From Halogeometricum sp. S1BR25-6 (GTDB taxonomy: Archaea > Halobacteriota > Halobacteria > Halobacteriales > Haloferacaceae), in the NCBI RefSeq assembly GCF_031624495.1, contig NZ_JAMQOP010000006.1:62001-126000 (forward strand): 64,000 bases of DNA. The letters run 5' to 3'. Shown in pieces: positions 52,672 to 61,974 of the stretch. Positions within the stretch are counted from its first letter, which is position 1, and the number at the start of each line of letters is the position of its first letter. Under the pieces are notes generated by a model. The model had not been told where the DNA came from. It made no database searches and saw only the letters and a list, made by a program, of their open reading frames with translations. Both the position numbers and the translations under genes were made by a program.

Positions 52672-53253
52672 TCAGACTACGAGGCGAACCTGTAACTCTC
52701 TGAGGATTTCAACAGAGCCAACGAGACCGACTATCGACGGGATGGACCCGATATTCCGGTTACGCGCGAGTGCGCCGACGCCGAGTGAGAGGACGGTGAC
52801 GGCGGTGACGACGAAGTAGATCGACGGCGTGATGAACAGCACGGCGTAGTCACCGAGCAGGCCGATATCCTCGAGGGCGCGCATCGCTCCGCCAGCAACG
52901 ATGATTGGCGCGAACCCGTACGCGAGTCGAGCGTCGTACGTGACATCGAGGGAGTCGAGATACGCTCGGAGCCCGGGGAGACTGTACACGACGGCCGCGA
53001 GGTACGTCACCGTGTTCACGGCGTTGTATCCGCGGACGGCCCGTATTCCCTCGTGCGTGACTGGCTGGCCGGCAGCGTCAGCGACGACCGGGCCCCAGAG
53101 ATACTGCCAGACGAATCGGTCGTAGACGAGCGTCGGGAATGCGAGGAGTGCTGCACCGACGAGGACGACCGGGGCGAGCAGATACAGGACCCACCACTCC
53201 CGAGTTCCAGTGGCGGGGAGGGCGGATCCGACGCGGCGAGTGACGGTGCTCAC
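52672..53253 (-). pseudogene. DUF63-family membrane protein cut by the IS
   Basis: A GTG at 53253 overlaps the TGA of the upstream HTH gene by four bases. The native part (about 178 residues, to 52720) has five or so membrane helices and the segment FVWQYLWGPVVADA typical of DUF63. The last 15 codons come from the IS end. DUF63 proteins are usually about 280 residues, so roughly the last third is missing. Confidence 0.75.
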
Positions 53254-53474
53254 GACTCGCTCACCTCCAGTCGCCACGTCGTGCTTTTCGAGCGTCCCCA
53301 CTGTTCGAGCGACACGTCGGTGAGGTCGTCCTGGAGCTGGCTCAGATACTGTGCGACGGCTTTCGGCGATCCGTCGAGGTCGCTGGCGATATCCCGAGCC
53401 CGAAGGTACGTGGGCTCAGTATCGGCCGTCTCGACGAGGTACGCGTGCACCGTGCGGCGGGAAATAGAGGACAT
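53250..53474 (-). CDS. Small HTH-like protein (DUF7123-like)
   Basis: 74 residues: RTVHAYLVETADTEPTYLRARDIASDLDGSPKAVAQYLSQL resembles a winged helix. From memory it is the haloarchaeal DUF7123 family. It is coupled to the cut DUF63 gene downstream and lies 20 bases after the end of copA on the same strand. Confidence 0.7.
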   Translation of the reverse strand: MSSISRRTVHAYLVETADTEPTYLRARDIASDLDGSPKAVAQYLSQLQDDLTDVSLEQWGRSKSTTWRLEVSES

Positions 53475-53494
53475 GGAGCAAGTGGCTTTGGCGT

Positions 53495-56104
53495 TCAGCG
53501 GAGTTTCCCGAGCAGTTTGTAGTCGTGATCGGGGGTGTACCGTCGGAACAGCAGGCTGTTCGACAGCACCGACACGCTGGAGAACGCCATCGCACCGGCA
53601 GCGAGCACCGGTTGGAGTAGGCCCAGCGACGCCAGCGGGATCATCGCGGTGTTGTACCCGAGCGCCCAGACGAGGTTCTGCTTGATCTTCGCGAGCGTCG
53701 CGTCCGAGATGCGGATGGCCTTCACGACGTCGAGGGGGTCGTCGCGCATCAGCGTCACGTCCGCCGCCTCAATGGCCACGTCCGTCCCCGAGCCGATGGC
53801 CGTCCCCACGTACGCGACGGCGAGGGCGGGCGCATCGTTGACGCCGTCGCCCACCATCATCGCCTTACGCCCCTCATCTTGAATGGCCTCAACGGCGTCC
53901 GATTTGTCCTCCGGGAGGACCTCCGCGCGGACGTTCTCGGGATCGATGCCGACCTGCTCGGCGACCGCGCGGGCGGTGCGCTCGTTGTCACCGGTGATCA
54001 TCATCACGTCGACGCCGCGTTCCTGCAGTTGGCGCACGGCGTCCTTCGCGCTCTCTTTAATCGTGTCGGCATCAGCGACCACTCCAACCAGTTCGTCCTC
54101 GTAGGCGACGAGCATAGCTGTCTTCCCCTCGTTCTCGAGGCGCTCCATCGTGTCCTGAGCGGGCGAGGGATCGATTCCGTTGTCGCGGAGGAGCTTCCGA
54201 TTGCCGACCAGCACCTCGCTGTCACCGACGGTCGCTTCAATGCCATGGCCGGGGACGTTTTCGAAGTCGTCCGGGTCGGTCACGTCGATCCCGCGCTCTT
54301 TGGCTTCATCGACGATTGCGCGGGCGAGCGGGTGCTCGCTCCCGCTCTCGGCCGTGGCTGCAAGCCGCAACACGTCGTCCTCGCTGAGGCGGTCACGTGC
54401 GGTTAATTGGCCACCATCGGGAGCGGTGTCGCCGCCGTCTGTGATCGGCTGTCCGTCACCGTCGAAAACGACGACGTCGGTCAGTTCCATCTCGCCTTTC
54501 GTCAGCGTCCCGGTCTTGTCGAAGACGACCGTGTCGACATCTTTCGCCCGTTCGAGGATGTCACCGCCCTTGAACAGGACGCCGTTCTGTGCGCCGATGG
54601 TCGTCCCCACCATCGTCGCCGCGGGCGTCGCCAGCCCGAGCGCGCAGGGACAGGCGATGAGAACGGCCGACGCGAACACGATGATCGCGAACTCGAAGAC
54701 CGACACACTGCCGCCAGCGACGGCGGGGCCGCCGGCCACGAGGCCCCACACCGGGAGCCACTCGACGAAGCCTGCGAGAATTCCGGGGAACAGATACCAA
54801 ACAACACCCCAGAGCAGGGCGTTCGCGATGACTGCGGGCACGAAGTACGCCGAGATGCGGTCAGCAAGATTCTGGATGTCGGGCTGGCGGGACTGCGCCT
54901 CCTTGACCGTCTGGACGATCTGCTGGAGGGCGGTGTCCTTCCCGACCTTCGTTGCCTCGACGACGAGGACGCCGTTCTCGTTGATGGTCGACCCGACGAC
55001 TTCGTCGCCCTCGCCCTTCTCGACGGGGACGGACTCGCCGGTGACCATCGACTCGTCGACGGCGCTCTGTCCGTCCACGACGACGCCGTCGGTCGGAATC
55101 TGCTCGCCGGGGCGGACCTTCATCCGGTCGCCCACCTCGACGTCCTCGAGCGGAATCTCCTCTTCGCTGCCGTCGTCGCGGACGACGGTGGCCGTCTCGG
55201 CTTCCATCTCCAGCAGTTTCCGGAGGGCCTCGCCAGCCTGCCCTTTTGAACGGGCCTCGAGGTAGTTGCCCAGCGTGATGAACACGAGGATGAGGGCGGC
55301 GGTATCGAAGTACAGTCCGCCCGCGATGAGGCCCAGCAGGACGGCGACGGAGTAGACGTACGCCGTCGTCGACCCCAGCGCGATGAGCACGTCCATGTTG
55401 GCGCGGCCGTTCTTCACGAGCGCCTTGTAGGAGTTCTTGTAGAACGGCCACCCGAGAACGACCTGCACCGGCGTTGCGAGGGCGAACTCCACCCAACCGA
55501 ACTCGACACCGAGGATTCGGTCCGGCACCACGCCGCCGCCGAGCAGGAACTTCTCGACGAGGAAGAACAGAAGCGGGGCCGACAGCGCAGCACCGAACAG
55601 CGTCAGCCGGAGTTGCTTCCGAATCTCGGCCTCCCGCGCGGCGTCACGAGCGTTCTGGCCCGAGTCGTCACCCTCGTCGGCGTCCTCACGGACCGGCGAG
55701 TAGCCGGCCTCCTCGATGGCGTCATAGAGCGCGTCGAGTGACGTCTCCGCGGGATTGTAGACGACCTGCGCCTCGTCGGTGGCGTAGTTCACCTCCGCGG
55801 AGACGACGCCCGGTACGGATTCCAGCGCGGTCTGGTTCGTGTCGGCGCAGTTCGAACACGTCATATCGGAGATGCCGATGCTCGCCGTCTCCGTGACGAT
55901 ACCGTAGCCCGACTGCTCGATAGCGTCGACGATCTCTCCGAGCGATACCTCCTCGGGGTCGTACTCGACAGAGCCCTCGTCCGTGGCGAAGTTGACGTTC
56001 GCTTCGGACACCCCGTCGAGGGACTCCAGCGCCTCGCCAACTGTCGACGAACAGTTGGCACAGGACATCCCCGTGATATCGAGATGTGCCGTTCGCGTTC
56101 CCAT
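53495..56104 (-). CDS. copA: Copper-exporting P1B-1 ATPase CopA, right copy
   Basis: 869 residues, complete. Two heavy-metal-associated domains (CxxC at 15-18 and 83-86) are followed by eight membrane helices, TGES, CPC ([12 protein letters not shown]), [14 protein letters not shown] and GDGVNDAP with GSGTDVA. This is the Cu(I) exporter. The DNA is close to 90 percent identical to the left copy where both are seen (by eye). The same regulator lies upstream in the same order and orientation. Promoter motif shared with the left copy at 56132-56149. Confidence 0.95.
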   Translation of the reverse strand: MGTRTAHLDITGMSCANCSSTVGEALESLDGVSEANVNFATDEGSVEYDPEEVSLGEIVDAIEQSGYGIVTETASIGISDMTCSNCADTNQTALESVPGVVSAEVNYATDEAQVVYNPAETSLDALYDAIEEAGYSPVREDADEGDDSGQNARDAAREAEIRKQLRLTLFGAALSAPLLFFLVEKFLLGGGVVPDRILGVEFGWVEFALATPVQVVLGWPFYKNSYKALVKNGRANMDVLIALGSTTAYVYSVAVLLGLIAGGLYFDTAALILVFITLGNYLEARSKGQAGEALRKLLEMEAETATVVRDDGSEEEIPLEDVEVGDRMKVRPGEQIPTDGVVVDGQSAVDESMVTGESVPVEKGEGDEVVGSTINENGVLVVEATKVGKDTALQQIVQTVKEAQSRQPDIQNLADRISAYFVPAVIANALLWGVVWYLFPGILAGFVEWLPVWGLVAGGPAVAGGSVSVFEFAIIVFASAVLIACPCALGLATPAATMVGTTIGAQNGVLFKGGDILERAKDVDTVVFDKTGTLTKGEMELTDVVVFDGDGQPITDGGDTAPDGGQLTARDRLSEDDVLRLAATAESGSEHPLARAIVDEAKERGIDVTDPDDFENVPGHGIEATVGDSEVLVGNRKLLRDNGIDPSPAQDTMERLENEGKTAMLVAYEDELVGVVADADTIKESAKDAVRQLQERGVDVMMITGDNERTARAVAEQVGIDPENVRAEVLPEDKSDAVEAIQDEGRKAMMVGDGVNDAPALAVAYVGTAIGSGTDVAIEAADVTLMRDDPLDVVKAIRISDATLAKIKQNLVWALGYNTAMIPLASLGLLQPVLAAGAMAFSSVSVLSNSLLFRRYTPDHDYKLLGKLR

Positions 56105-56131
56105 ATGTACTCCTTACTAAGGGATACTTCT

Positions 56132-56149
56132 TTAGTGCATTTACTATTT
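56132..56149 (-). promoter_or_regulatory. copA promoter/operator, right copy
   Basis: TTAGTGCA, one variable base, TTACT, one variable base, TTT on the plus strand, beginning 28 bases from the ATG, as in the left copy (2038-2055). The flanking bases have diverged, so the retained motif is probably functional. Confidence 0.5.
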
Positions 56150-56204
56150 TGATTTGACGGGTGAAGTGGGGGTCCGTTCTAAGATTCGAAACCCAAACGA
56201 CACG

Positions 56205-56792
56205 TCACGCTTGTTCCTCGAGCTTTTGATACTGTTTCTCGAATTTGGTGTGACACGACGAGCAACAGAAGTGGTAGACACGATCAGCTATTCGTGCGGA
56301 TTCTCCCTCGTTGTCAACTGTATTACCACACTCGACGCACGTTATCGCGAAGGCGGTTCCATCGATCGAAGGCGTCCACTCGGCCTGATCGACGAGGGTC
56401 ACCGAGTAGTTGACATCGAAGTCCCTCAAGAGACTCTCGATCCAACGGCGAACGTTCTGATTCTCTGCCCGCCCGTAGAACCAAACGTCTCCTTCGGCGG
56501 TGACGAACACGTGTTCGACGCCCTCCACGTCCGTGAGCCTTTCTCGAAGTGACTCCGTACTGTTGACTGCGTGTTCAACCTGTACGAATACGGGAACACC
56601 GGCACGGAGTACTTTCCGGTTGACGTCGACTGTGAAGCGGTTGATGATACCTGATTCTCGCAGCCGCTTCACTCGATCAGAGACCGCCGGGCCGGAAAGC
56701 CCGACCGTCTCGCCGATCGCGCTGAACGGTCTACGCGCATCCTCCGCTAGTAGTGAGAGGATCTCCATGTCTGTCTCGTCTAAATCACGCAT
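56205..56792 (-). CDS. Lrp/AsnC-type regulator with TRASH domain, right copy
   Basis: 195 residues with the same build as the left copy: AsnC helix-turn-helix at 1-60 and a C-terminal TRASH motif (CVECG and FCCSSC). The two proteins differ mainly in the middle domain, so the duplicates may sense or bind slightly differently. TATA-like ACAATACTGT at 56816-56825 is 28 bases upstream of the start. Confidence 0.9.
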   Translation of the reverse strand: MRDLDETDMEILSLLAEDARRPFSAIGETVGLSGPAVSDRVKRLRESGIINRFTVDVNRKVLRAGVPVFVQVEHAVNSTESLRERLTDVEGVEHVFVTAEGDVWFYGRAENQNVRRWIESLLRDFDVNYSVTLVDQAEWTPSIDGTAFAITCVECGNTVDNEGESARIADRVYHFCCSSCHTKFEKQYQKLEEQA

Positions 56793-56949
56793 ATCTATCA
56801 GACGAATCCGTGCCTACAATACTGTTATCCCGTGTTCGGATTCATTTCGATCCTTTAACCGACCAGAAGTGTTCGTATCATAGCTACGGTGAATAAGAGA
56901 CTCGTTAAGCCCTGTTTCGTCCCCGCCGAGTTCCGAAGCACGGAGTAGA

Positions 56950-57240
56950 TTAGCACCCACCGTACCCGGTCATCCGGCCGTCGTCAGCCATGTCACGGCC
57001 CATCTCCTCGACGGTCACACCCATGTGCGACTCCATCCATTCGACTGCATCGGGTCCCATGTGGTCGGTCATGTGCGATTCCATCCATGCGGTCCACTCC
57101 TCCTCCGCGGTCCCGTTGTAGGGAGAGGTATCGTCAGCAGCCGTCTCGTTTCCGTGGGCACTCACCACCGGAACGGCGAACACGAGTCCGACGATTGCGA
57201 GCAGTCCGAGCAGCCAGCCTCCGGTTCTGATAGCGGTCAT
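56950..57240 (-). CDS. Secreted Met/His-rich protein
   Basis: 96 residues. An N-terminal signal-like helix (GGWLLGLLAIVGLVFAVPVVSA) is followed by HGNETA and a mature part with MESHMTDHMGPDAVEWMESHMGV, rich in Met and His. Such stretches bind Cu(I) outside the cell. No family recognised. The location next to the copA cassette supports a copper role. Confidence 0.6.
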   Translation of the reverse strand: MTAIRTGGWLLGLLAIVGLVFAVPVVSAHGNETAADDTSPYNGTAEEEWTAWMESHMTDHMGPDAVEWMESHMGVTVEEMGRDMADDGRMTGYGGC

Positions 57241-57566
57241 TGTCTTGTTCCTCGGTTAGTCGTACGTCGGCTTCGGAGATATTATCATGGGTATGAATCC
57301 ACACAGGAGAACGCTTGATAGCGTTCATAACACCATTTAACTGTTTATTTCAGGCAACACCGTTCGTGTCACGCGAAATCGTGCTTAGCAGGAACACCAG
57401 TGGTCAAAGAGCGGAAACGAAGTCGGGGGATGGACTCTCGTGCAGTACGGTGCGATAGCCACAACAGTCTAAAGAACTCCGTGACAAGCCGGTATCGGGT
57501 AGAACTCAGAGCGACCGACAACTCGTGACGTGTAGATGCCAGGTTCGGTCAGCGTCACATCCACAT
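57241..57566. other. Gap without recognised gene
   Basis: 326 bases between the Met/His-rich protein and DUF4396. A frame that extends DUF4396 back to 57525 is not protein-like. A TATTTCAGG-like stretch near 57345 is the only promoter-like sequence, and no repeat or RNA was recognised. Confidence 0.4.
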
Positions 57567-58310
57567 ATGCCAATACAACAACTCGTCAAACAGATCGAAC
57601 ACGCGTTCGCACCGGCACGTCAGCTATTGAAACCGATTCTGTCCAGTCCCACGGTGCTGGGCGTCTGGGTCCTGTTCGTCGTCGCGTCCGTCGGGACCCT
57701 CTGGTGGGACATCCGGAATCGGAACCAGGCACTGCCGTCGATGATGAAGGGCGTCTGGACGCTGGTCGTCCTCTACTCCGGGCCGTTCGGACTCGCCATC
57801 TACTGGTACTCCGGACGGACCCAGATCCCGCACGACTCGGTGGGACGTCGAGGTCTTCGCTCCACAGCCCACTGCTACTCGGGATGTGGTGCGGGTGAGG
57901 TGGTCGGTATCACGCTCGCTCAGGGTATCCTCGCACTCAGCATCGGGTGGGTCGCGGCAGTCACCTTCGGGTTCGCGTACCTCTTCGGTTACGCGCTGAC
58001 CATCGGCCCGCTCATGCAGGACGGTGTCGGATTCGAAGAGGCGACGTGGGATGCACTCCTGAGCGAGACACCTTCGATCACGATCATGGAGATATTCGCC
58101 ATCGGGACCGATCTCTTGCTCGCTGCCGAAGCCCACATGGGCCAAACGCTGTTTTGGATGGCGCTGGCGTTCTCGCTGTCTATCGGATTCATCGTCGCCT
58201 GGCCTGTCAACGTCGCACTCGTGAAGTACGGCGTCAAGGAGGGAATGAGCGATCCCTCCGAGATGGGCGACGACAGCGGCAGAAGTTCGCAGGCACAGGC
58301 GGCCGACTAA
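57567..58310 (+). CDS. DUF4396 membrane protein
   Basis: 247 residues with about five membrane helices, a conserved CYSGCGAGEVVG loop in the middle and a second block FGFAYLFGYALTIGPLM, the pattern of DUF4396. The family is common near copper genes and may move or bind copper at the membrane. Start chosen at the ATG at 57567, where the protein character begins, rather than 57525. Confidence 0.8.
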   Translation: MPIQQLVKQIEHAFAPARQLLKPILSSPTVLGVWVLFVVASVGTLWWDIRNRNQALPSMMKGVWTLVVLYSGPFGLAIYWYSGRTQIPHDSVGRRGLRSTAHCYSGCGAGEVVGITLAQGILALSIGWVAAVTFGFAYLFGYALTIGPLMQDGVGFEEATWDALLSETPSITIMEIFAIGTDLLLAAEAHMGQTLFWMALAFSLSIGFIVAWPVNVALVKYGVKEGMSDPSEMGDDSGRSSQAQAAD

Positions 58311-58512
58311 CTCGCTCGTCCCTTCGTTTGTGCAGACGTCGCCGAGTGAACGCATTCGGTGTCGTCTACCTGCGGGAGGCTCACGTCTCGCTCTCCCGCA
58401 GCGTCGTTTTCGGTCGTGCCGCGGCTTCGATGGTTGTGAGAGGAAATATCTCATTCACACCGTCTGCGGACGTCGAGAGAGGCCGCGATAGTGGAAGCGG
58501 AGTCGCCCGGTT

Positions 58513-59020
58513 TCACTCGACGTATCTGAGGACGCGCGCCATTCCCGCGTCGAGGTGGTAGAGGTTGTGACAGTGGAACAGCCACCGACCGGGGTTATCG
58601 GCGTGGAACTCGATGATGACCTGTCCCATATGTCCCGGTACGGGGACGGTGTCCTTGACTGCGTCGCCGACGCGGAAGAAATGGCCGTGGAGGTGCATCG
58701 GGTGGACGACCGGACTTCGGTTCGTCATCCGGATTCGGACGTGTTCGTCCCGGCGGATCCGAAGCAGGTCCGCGTCGGGATCTGCCTGCCCATTGATAGT
58801 CCATACCCACTCCCCACCTGCCCCGAGACAGGGTCAGGTCGAACGTTCGGTCGGGACTCCCGGTTACACCGTCCAGCGGCGTAACGGCCCGCAGATCGCC
58901 GTATTCGAGCCGGTTACGCGTCGTCGACGAAGGCGCGGGGCTCCCCGCCTCGTCGACGCCGTCGTACTTGACCGTCGAGGAGACCCCGCGATTACCCCGG
59001 AGCGAGAACGGTTCGCCGTG
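58513..59020 (-). pseudogene. Multicopper oxidase C-terminal remnant with frameshift
   Basis: The last part reads in one frame from TINGQADPDADLL to HPMHLHGHFFRVG and LFHCHNLYHLDAGMARVL, the type 1/2/3 copper ligands of a multicopper oxidase C-domain. The preceding segment (GVSSTVKYDGVDEAG, then YGDLRAVTPLDGV and FDLTLS) lies in a neighbouring frame, with the shift near 58833. The N-terminal two thirds are absent. The remnant begins exactly where the channel gene ends. Confidence 0.75.
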
Positions 59021-60019
59021 TTACTCGTTCTCGGGGCGCGGCCAGTATCGAGCATCGGCGTCAGTTAGCCCGTGTAACCGTCTCCGGCGCTCCTGCTTCT
59101 CCTCCAGAGCATCAGCGAAATCCTCGTCGGAAACCGTCGGGATGCCGTTCTCGCGGAGCATGTTCAAGTCGGGTTCGGGTGGAGTTCCGTCCGACTGCGC
59201 GAACGTGTCGCTGACCATCTCCAGGTAGTTCTCTACGCTCGAACGTGCGTTCTTTAGGACAGCGGTGCTCGGTTGGTGTTCCGGTGGGACGCCGAATCGC
59301 AGCAACGTGAGCGAGTCGTCGAGGATGGCGACGCTTACGACTGCCGAGTACTGCCGTCGCTGCGTGTAGAAGTAGTGGAGGATGGGATAGGCCATGTGAT
59401 TCACCGTCAACTCGTTGAGTTCGGTCGTGATCGTCTCGATCGGGAGGTCGAACCCGTCGAGTTCACTCCCGTTCCACCCGGCCTCAACGACGGCCTCACT
59501 GTACGCCCCGAGTCCGCTGACGTTGCTGGCGAACTGTTGTTTCTGCGTGACCACACCGAGGATAGAGAGGACGTATGTGACGATCAGCGTGATGAACAGC
59601 ATCCCGCTCGCCGTCATGACCACAGTGACGATCTGCCAGACGGCCCCGCTCGGGGCGAATCCACCGTTCCCGAGCGTGAATAGCGAGTAGCCGGTGAAGT
59701 AGAACCGTTCGACCCAAGTGACGGTCGCGGGTCCATTGACTTCGGTCACGGCGTTCTCCGCGCCTGCGAAGATGAGCGTCCAACCCAGCCACAGCAGTAC
59801 TATCCACGTCGAGAGGCTGACGACGAGGATCAGCGGGCCCGCCAGAGTGAGACGCCGCGAGTGGCGGTCTGCAGTCCGTCGAAGCCCGCACCAGATGCTT
59901 CTCATCAGCCGATCCGTGAGGGGTCCCGCGCCTCCCTCGACCCAGAGCGTGGTCCACAAGAGGTCGACGACCGTGCCCAAGAGAACGAACAGACCGAGTA
60001 CGGCGTATAGGAGACTCAC
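59021..60019 (-). CDS. Two-pore-type potassium channel-like membrane protein with altered filter
   Basis: 332 residues. An N-terminal helix, a pair of helices with a pore loop (FYFTGYSLFTLGNGGFAPSG), another membrane helix, then a long soluble acidic domain (about 185-332). The loop aligns with the ion-channel family, but the selectivity filter reads TLGNGG where potassium channels have TVGYG or TIGYG. The ion carried is uncertain. The soluble tail has no recognised RCK domain. Confidence 0.65.
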   Translation of the reverse strand: MSLLYAVLGLFVLLGTVVDLLWTTLWVEGGAGPLTDRLMRSIWCGLRRTADRHSRRLTLAGPLILVVSLSTWIVLLWLGWTLIFAGAENAVTEVNGPATVTWVERFYFTGYSLFTLGNGGFAPSGAVWQIVTVVMTASGMLFITLIVTYVLSILGVVTQKQQFASNVSGLGAYSEAVVEAGWNGSELDGFDLPIETITTELNELTVNHMAYPILHYFYTQRRQYSAVVSVAILDDSLTLLRFGVPPEHQPSTAVLKNARSSVENYLEMVSDTFAQSDGTPPEPDLNMLRENGIPTVSDEDFADALEEKQERRRRLHGLTDADARYWPRPENE

Positions 60020-60220
60020 ATCTGTTCCTCCTGAATCGGTTCGACCGGAGCACCGAACCGATCTATTCGGTCGTTTCTGCGAGCAATTCCGTCGTGGGGG
60101 TTCCGGTGCTCAACCCCGTGGTGATACGCATGCGTCATTGTCTCGGACGTGAATTGAACGAAGCGACAGGCATCACTCCGCTGTAGAAAACGAAGTAGAG
60201 GGTGGTGCGTCTGTCGGAGT

Positions 60221-60559
60221 TTACGCCATCGAACGGCAGGACTCCGCACACTGACGGAGGGGCTCGACGCACGCCTGACAGTGGTCGTGGTCGTGCTGTT
60301 CGCACTCGTCGGCGCACGATTCGCACACGTCGGCACACGTCTCAGCGATGTCGCCGTTGAACTGCGAGCCCGACGCACAGAGCTGCGCGCACGTCGAAGC
60401 GACGGTGACCACGTCGCGGCAGAGCCGGAGACATTCCGCCATCTCCTCGCCCTTGTCGGCGCACTCGTCGGCGCAATGGGCGCACGCCTTCACGGCCTCG
60501 TGACAGTTGTCGATACACTCGCGGGTCGAATCGTCGAGCAGGTCGTCGATCTGAGCCAT
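60221..60559 (-). CDS. Cys-rich four-helix-bundle copper-storage protein (Csp-like)
   Basis: 112 residues from the ATG at 60559, with 17 cysteines in CxxC-like spacing along four helices (ECIDNCHEAVKACAHCADEC, and so on to CVEPLRQCAESC). That is the layout of Csp proteins, which hold many Cu(I) ions inside the bundle. A longer start at 60604 would add 15 residues with no helix pattern. Fits the copper region. Confidence 0.82.
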   Translation of the reverse strand: MAQIDDLLDDSTRECIDNCHEAVKACAHCADECADKGEEMAECLRLCRDVVTVASTCAQLCASGSQFNGDIAETCADVCESCADECEQHDHDHCQACVEPLRQCAESCRSMA

Positions 60560-61018
60560 TGCATTCAGTAATACGTGCGATTCATTTTTGTCTATTGTGG
60601 CCACCGATGTAAGGGATGAGCGGGCGACTCAGTACATCCGGTTGTCCGCCTCAAAGGCCGGATATCGGCCGTCTGTCTGACCGCCGTGTCGGGACACGAG
60701 AGCGACTCGGCTGATCGGACTTTCGCCGTTTTACAATCCGGAATGAGAAGCCGACAAATCCACAGTATGTAGCGTCACGAAAGCGCTGTGGACTGTCTTA
60801 ATTCCGTCGCGCGGGTCGTTGTACCCAGTGCCAGTCCATCGCTTCAATGGCGACATCTGTCTGCCTCCAATAGCAATCTCGACGTACGCGAGACCAAGAG
60901 CATGATCGACACCTGCTGGCCGTCGTCGCCTGCCGTGTCCTCATCCTTCGTCTGTGTGACACCAGAGGGGGTTCGGAACCGCTTGACTACACAGCGAACG
61001 GTCGGATTTTTTCGTGAC
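60560..61018. other. Gap without recognised gene
   Basis: 459 bases between the Csp gene and the CuA-type remnant. Frames here do not resemble haloarchaeal protein in composition. One leftward frame continues the remnant but shows no homology. No RNA or repeat was recognised. Confidence 0.4.
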
Positions 61019-61605
61019 TCAGCGGACGACGAGTGCGCCGTCGAGTTCCATGTACGGGTGTCCATATCCGCAGGACTGAGACAGCTGAGCGTGAAATTTC
61101 CTCGCTGAGACGCAGTGATTCGAGCCGTCGTGGGCGTCGTCGCGTTCGCCGGCAGGGGAATCGGTGAAAGCATCACCCCACCCATCCCATATCCCGTATT
61201 CCGTCCCGATGGCATCACGGCGAGGTTGTGGTCGGTACTGCTCGTTCGCTGCTTCGAGCACCTCGTGGAAATTACCGGTATCAGGCGGTAGAATGGTCTC
61301 TTCGTTCCGTTCATCCAGTTCCTCGTGCTCAAGAATGGCCTCGCGGACCGCAGTCGGAAGCCGCTCGACAGCTCGGTCGGTACTCATATTGAACCCGATG
61401 AGTTCGATGCCCCCGAGTCTAGGTCAACGTGCTCCCACTCAGTTCCCGACTCCTCGACGATGACGAAGCCCTAGTGGTCAACGTAGAGCCTGATGTCGGC
61501 GCTCGCGGTTCGATGCCCCGTGAACCCGGGCGCGATACAACCGGACAGTGACGCGACTGTGCCGCCGACACTCAGGAGAAACTCGCGACGGCGAGGTGAC
61601 GTCAT
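61019..61605 (-). pseudogene. Broken Tat lipoprotein with CuA-type cupredoxin domain
   Basis: From the ATG at 61605: a Tat lipoprotein signal (SPRRREFLLSVGG, then SGC), a TAG at 61471-61473, then 28 more codons to a TGA that overlaps the ATG of a 122-residue frame. That frame ends with SCGYGHPYMELDGALVV, a CuA-like C-G-x-G-H-x-x-M motif, but the first Cys is missing. A neighbouring frame supplies DHNLAV, IPLPANATT and FTLSC just before it, so a one-base change near 61080 split the copper site. Best read as one decayed cytochrome-oxidase-II-like or nitrous-oxide-reductase-like gene. Confidence 0.55.
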
Positions 61606-61626
61606 CTCCCTGCTTCACTCCTCGGA

Positions 61627-61974
61627 CTAGAGTTTCGACTGCCGTGTCTCGAACTCTTCATCCGAGAGGTCTCCGCGGGCGTACGCGCGACGGAGTTCTT
61701 CTCTCGCCGCGTCATGGGAATCGTGCTGGTTGAGGAGGCGGCGGACGACGAAGTAACCGCCGCCCAAGATGGCGAGCAGGAATAGCAACTGGATTCCCAA
61801 CCCGACCCATCCGGACCCACCGCTTCCGTAGAGCCCGCCCATCATCCCGCCATAACCGCCATATCCCATCCCTATACCTCCGAAGCCCAGCATCATTAGC
61901 ACGGGCCAGAGGATGAGGACGGCGAGGACGACGATGAGGATGGTCACCCAGTCGCGGTTACTCGGTTCTGCCAT
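61627..61974 (-). CDS. SHOCT-domain membrane protein
   Basis: 115 residues with two membrane helices flanking a Gly/Met/Tyr-rich loop (GGIGMGYGGYGGMMGGLYG) and the C-terminal SHOCT motif LRRAYARGDLSDEEFETRQ. Similar in build to the protein at 15711-16100. It overlaps the DUF302 gene by 17 bases, so both are translated from one transcript. Confidence 0.78.
   Translation of the reverse strand: MAEPSNRDWVTILIVVLAVLILWPVLMMLGFGGIGMGYGGYGGMMGGLYGSGGSGWVGLGIQLLFLLAILGGGYFVVRRLLNQHDSHDAAREELRRAYARGDLSDEEFETRQSKL

Larger units (their letters stand above)
51506..52719. mobile_element. IS5-type insertion sequence, 1214 bases, no target duplication
   Basis: Terminal inverted repeats are perfect over 17 bases: GGCTCTGTTGAAATCCT at 51506-51522 and its complement at 52703-52719. 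Inside are a DDE transposase gene and a short membrane-protein gene, both leftward. The bases outside (GGGCG on the left, AACGA on the right) do not match, so no target-site duplication is visible. The genes on both sides are cut at the IS ends. The two ends probably come from different insertion events joined by deletion or recombination. Confidence 0.85.

Noticed and set aside
51500-52725. Target-site duplication of the IS
   Set aside because: Bases outside both ends differ (GGGCG and AACGA), so none is present.
54180-55265. 361-codon plus-strand frame across copA
   Set aside because: Ser/Thr-rich shadow of the copA gene. The same shadow occurs over the left copA, as expected from duplicated DNA.
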